Assembly: GCA_005792355.1 (NCBI GenBank)
Contig: SXSC01000056.1
Coordinates: 1 to 43,533 of the forward strand
Origin: Opitutaceae bacterium
Lineage (GTDB): Bacteria > Verrucomicrobiota > Verrucomicrobiia > Opitutales > Opitutaceae
Length of the DNA: 43,533 bases
Direction of reading: 5' to 3'
The position numbers and the translations under genes were made by a program. How positions within the stretch are numbered: the first letter of the stretch is position 1; each line of letters begins with the position of its first letter. The notes below the pieces were generated by a model, which had not been told where the DNA came from, did not search any database, and was given only the letters and a program-made list of their open reading frames with translations. Below, piece after piece: positions 41,069 through 43,533 of this stretch.

Positions 41069-41120
41069 GGCGTTCTGCCGATTTTCCGACCGGAAATTCC
41101 AGGCAGAACGCCTTTTTGTT
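41069..41120 (+). terminator. Intrinsic terminator between acpP and fabF
   Basis: GGCGTTCTGCC (41069-41079) pairs perfectly with GGCAGAACGCC (41102-41112), followed by TTTTTGTTTT. The 22-base loop contains its own small TTTCC/GGAAA hairpin. It starts 23 bases after the acpP stop and probably allows partial read-through into fabF. Confidence 0.85.
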
Positions 41121-41149
41121 TTATCGCTCTGGAGATCTCCGCGCCACTC

Positions 41150-42400
41150 ATGGAAATCCCGCCTCCCTCCCGCCGGGTTGTGATTACCGGCCTGGGCGTT
41201 GTCGCCTCGATTGGACACGACGTGGAGTCGTTTTGGCGCAGCCTGCTCGCCGGTCGCTCGGGTGTGCGGCGCATCTCGCTCTTCGATCCAGCGAATTTCG
41301 CCAGTCAGATCGGAGCCGAGGTGCTCGACTGGGACCCGGCCCGCCACATGGATCCAAAGGAAGCGCGGCGCAACGATCGTTATACCCACTTCGGATTTGT
41401 CGCCGCCAAACAGGCGTTTGCCGACGCCGGCCTGGATCTGGAACGGGAAGACCCGGATCGCGTCGGGGTGATTATCGGCTCGGGGATCGGCGGCATGTAC
41501 ACCTATGAGTCGCAACTGAAGGTACTGGCCGAGCGCGGGCCGCGCAAGGTCTCGCCCTTCACGATTCCGTCGCTGATTGGCAACATGTGCTCGGGTCTGT
41601 TTGCGATCGAGATCGGGGCTCGAGGGCCCAATTTCGGAATCGTCTCCGCCTGTGCCACCAGCACTCACGCGTTGGGCGAGGCGGCGCATATCATCCGCCG
41701 TGGTGACGCGGATGTGATGATCGCCGGCGGCAGCGAGGCGTCGATCACGCCGTTTGCCTATGCGAGCTTCTGCGCGATGAAAGCGATGAGCACGCGCAAC
41801 GACGAGCCCGCCCGGGCCAGCCGGCCGTTCGACCGCCAGCGCGATGGTTTCATCATGGGCGAGGGCGCGGGTATCCTGGTGCTCGAATCCCTCGAGCATG
41901 CGCAGGCGCGCGGGGCGCGCATCTATTGCGAACTCGCGGGCTATGCGGCGACCTGCGATGCCTTCCACATCACGCAGCCGGATCCCGAAGGAAAGGGACT
42001 GTCGATGGCGATGAAGCGGGCGATGGCCAGCGCCGCGGTCCTGCCCGATCAGATCGACTACCTCAACGCCCACGGCACCTCGACGCCTTATAACGACAAA
42101 TTTGAGACGCTCGCGATCAAGAAGGTGTTCGGGGATCATGCCCGCAAGGTTGCGATCAGCTCGACCAAGTCGAGGACGGGTCACCTGCTGGGTGCAGCCG
42201 GTGCCATCGAGTCGATCGTCTGCGTTAAGACGATTCAGACGCAGACGATCGCGCCGACGATTAATCTCGAGGATCCGGATGCCGAATGTGATCTCGACTA
42301 TGTGCCCAACGCTTCGCGGCCGGCCACGGTGCAGACCGCCTTGAGCAATAATCTCGGCTTCGGCGGTCAAAACGCCGCCGTGGTGTTTCGCAAATTCTAA
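41150..42400 (+). CDS. fabF: 3-oxoacyl-[acyl-carrier-protein] synthase II
   Basis: 416 residues. The condensing-enzyme triad is complete: Cys168 in VSACATSTHALGEAAHII, His308 in LNAHGTSTPYND, and His345 in STKSRTGHLLGAAGAIES with the conserved Lys beside it. NNLGFGGQNAAVVF closes the protein. It elongates acyl-ACP with malonyl-ACP. The stop codon overlaps that of the convergent histidine kinase, so no bidirectional terminator fits between them. Confidence 0.96.
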   Translation: MEIPPPSRRVVITGLGVVASIGHDVESFWRSLLAGRSGVRRISLFDPANFASQIGAEVLDWDPARHMDPKEARRNDRYTHFGFVAAKQAFADAGLDLEREDPDRVGVIIGSGIGGMYTYESQLKVLAERGPRKVSPFTIPSLIGNMCSGLFAIEIGARGPNFGIVSACATSTHALGEAAHIIRRGDADVMIAGGSEASITPFAYASFCAMKAMSTRNDEPARASRPFDRQRDGFIMGEGAGILVLESLEHAQARGARIYCELAGYAATCDAFHITQPDPEGKGLSMAMKRAMASAAVLPDQIDYLNAHGTSTPYNDKFETLAIKKVFGDHARKVAISSTKSRTGHLLGAAGAIESIVCVKTIQTQTIAPTINLEDPDAECDLDYVPNASRPATVQTALSNNLGFGGQNAAVVFRKF

Positions 42401-43533
42401 CCCTCGCGGCCGGCCGGAGGGGTGTTTCCCTTTGCGGGGGCCAACGTTGCTTCCGCACCTCGAGCAAGCCACCGCTCGAGGCACATCCGGAGCTCATCCT
42501 GCCGCACTGGTTTCGGGATAAAATCGTCCATGCCGGACGCCAGACAGGCTTCGCGGTCGCCGCTCATCGCATTGGCCGTGAGCGCGATGATCGGGAGCGG
42601 CCGGCCGTTGAGTCGGTTGCGGATCTGGCGGGTGGCCTCGAATCCGTCCATTCCCGACATCTGGCAGTCCATCAACACCGCATCCCAATTCTCGAGCGTG
42701 GCAACTTCGACGGCCGACACCCCGTCGGCGACGATGACCGATTTCAACCCGAGTTTTTCGAGCAACAACTCGATGACCCGCTGGTTCACGCGATCGTCCT
42801 CGACCACCAGGATCCGGCCGGCAAGCGCGTGGGATCGCGCCGGGAGCGGCTTGGCCGAAAACCGATTGGGAGCCTCACCCAGCGGCAGGGTAAGCTCGAA
42901 GCTGAACTCTGAGCCGGCCCCGACCGTGCTGTTCACCATGATATGTCCACCCATGCGGTTGGCGAGGCGCTGCGAGATGGCGAGCCCGAGGCCGGATCCG
43001 CCAAAACGGCGGGTCGTCGAACTGTCAGCCGGCGAAAAAACCTGAAACAACTTCGCCCGGGTGTTTTCGTCCATGCCGATCCCGGTGTCACGAACACAGA
43101 AACGGAGCGTGGCGACCGTGTCATCCCGTCGGATCACCCGTACGGCGACCTCGATCCGCCCCTGTTCGGTGAACTTGATCGCGTTGCCCGCGAGATTCAG
43201 CAGAATCTGTTTCAGCCGCAGGGCATCTCCGACGATGTAGGTCGGCAGGTCGGGTGAAAGATCGAGGACAAGGTCGAGCCGCTTTTCGGCGGCGCGCGCG
43301 CGCAGCAGCGCCACGATGTCGGTGATGGCCGTCGGCAGCGCAAATGAAATGGACTCGAATTCGAGTTTGCCGCTCTCAATCCTGGAAAAATCGAGGATGT
43401 CGTTGAGCAAACGCATGAGGATGTCGGCGGATCCCACGGCGATTTCGACCTGGCTTTTCTGGCCCGGAGAGAGCGGAGAGTGTTCGAGCACTTGGAGCAT
43501 GCCCATGATACCGTTCATCGGCGTGCGGATCCC
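42397..43533 (-). CDS. Hybrid histidine kinase (HisKA-HATPase-REC), N-terminus beyond the right edge
   Basis: 379 residues are visible and the frame continues past the window. The edge reads GIRTPMNGIMGMLQVLEHSP, just after the expected phospho-acceptor His of the H-box. The ATPase domain follows: N-box NLAGNAIKFTEQG, G1 VRDTGIGMDENTRAKLF, G2 GGSGLGLAISQRLANRMGG. A C-terminal receiver domain starts RILVVEDDRVNQRVIELLL, with phospho-acceptor Asp in AVLMDCQMSGMDGFEA and Lys in FIPKPVRQDEL. This is a BarA/EvgS-like hybrid kinase; its sensor region is not in the window. An internal ATG at 43518 is not the true start. Confidence 0.93.
   Translation of the reverse strand, partial: GIRTPMNGIMGMLQVLEHSPLSPGQKSQVEIAVGSADILMRLLNDILDFSRIESGKLEFESISFALPTAITDIVALLRARAAEKRLDLVLDLSPDLPTYIVGDALRLKQILLNLAGNAIKFTEQGRIEVAVRVIRRDDTVATLRFCVRDTGIGMDENTRAKLFQVFSPADSSTTRRFGGSGLGLAISQRLANRMGGHIMVNSTVGAGSEFSFELTLPLGEAPNRFSAKPLPARSHALAGRILVVEDDRVNQRVIELLLEKLGLKSVIVADGVSAVEVATLENWDAVLMDCQMSGMDGFEATRQIRNRLNGRPLPIIALTANAMSGDREACLASGMDDFIPKPVRQDELRMCLERWLARGAEATLAPAKGNTPPAGREG

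Overview
The window looks like a chromosomal stretch of a high-GC, Gram-negative member of the Verrucomicrobiota, most likely Opitutaceae-like. That is inference from gene content: an alternative complex III operon with an extended Tat signal on ActB, very long Thr/Gly/Asn-rich beta-helix proteins built of 'GSGYT' and 'NNFG' modules, heptose LPS chemistry, and few Shine-Dalgarno motifs. No rRNA, tRNA, CRISPR array, integrase or transposase was seen. No stretch longer than 300 bases lacks a gene.

Layout. (1) 1-4891, minus strand: two large multi-membrane proteins (one GT39-like, one with C-terminal TPRs), a truncated TMTC-like membrane protein, and a gene start cut by the left edge. (2) 4976-10435: a 1819-aa secreted repeat protein with a TPS-like N-terminal motif, closed by a very strong terminator. 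(3) 10534-16359: polysaccharide export and sugar modification. A Wzt-type ATPase on plus converges on a minus operon of methyltransferase-GT2 fusion, DegT-family sugar aminotransferase, beta-propeller protein and Wzm-type permease. (4) 16490-21467: TolC-like, HlyD/MacA-like, LolC-like and LolD-like proteins form a tripartite ABC export system. A four-helix-bundle (S23-type) gene lies between permease and ATPase, flanked by inverted polypurine arms. (5) 21646-32958: a tightly packed respiratory operon with a small leader gene, actA-F (quinol:cytochrome c oxidoreductase), a small membrane protein, a CcoN-like protein, a CcoO-like monohaem cytochrome and a membrane-anchored cytochrome c. (6) 33068-38618, minus: rluB-like, an SH3-like periplasmic protein, folD, a REC-histidine kinase, proC and hldD. 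(7) 38733-43533: a flavodoxin-less CysJ-like reductase, fabG, acpP and fabF, then a convergent hybrid histidine kinase running off the right edge.

The most unusual point is in block 5. The CcoN homologue keeps the cbb3 subunit I fold landmarks, but by eye every histidine that should bind haem b, haem b3 or CuB is replaced. The adjacent CcoO-like cytochrome has no methionine after its start and carries His where the axial Met is expected. The operon therefore seems to couple ACIII to a catalytically dead cbb3-like scaffold that carries cytochromes c, with no terminal oxidase encoded in the window. This may be an undescribed electron-exit or supercomplex module.
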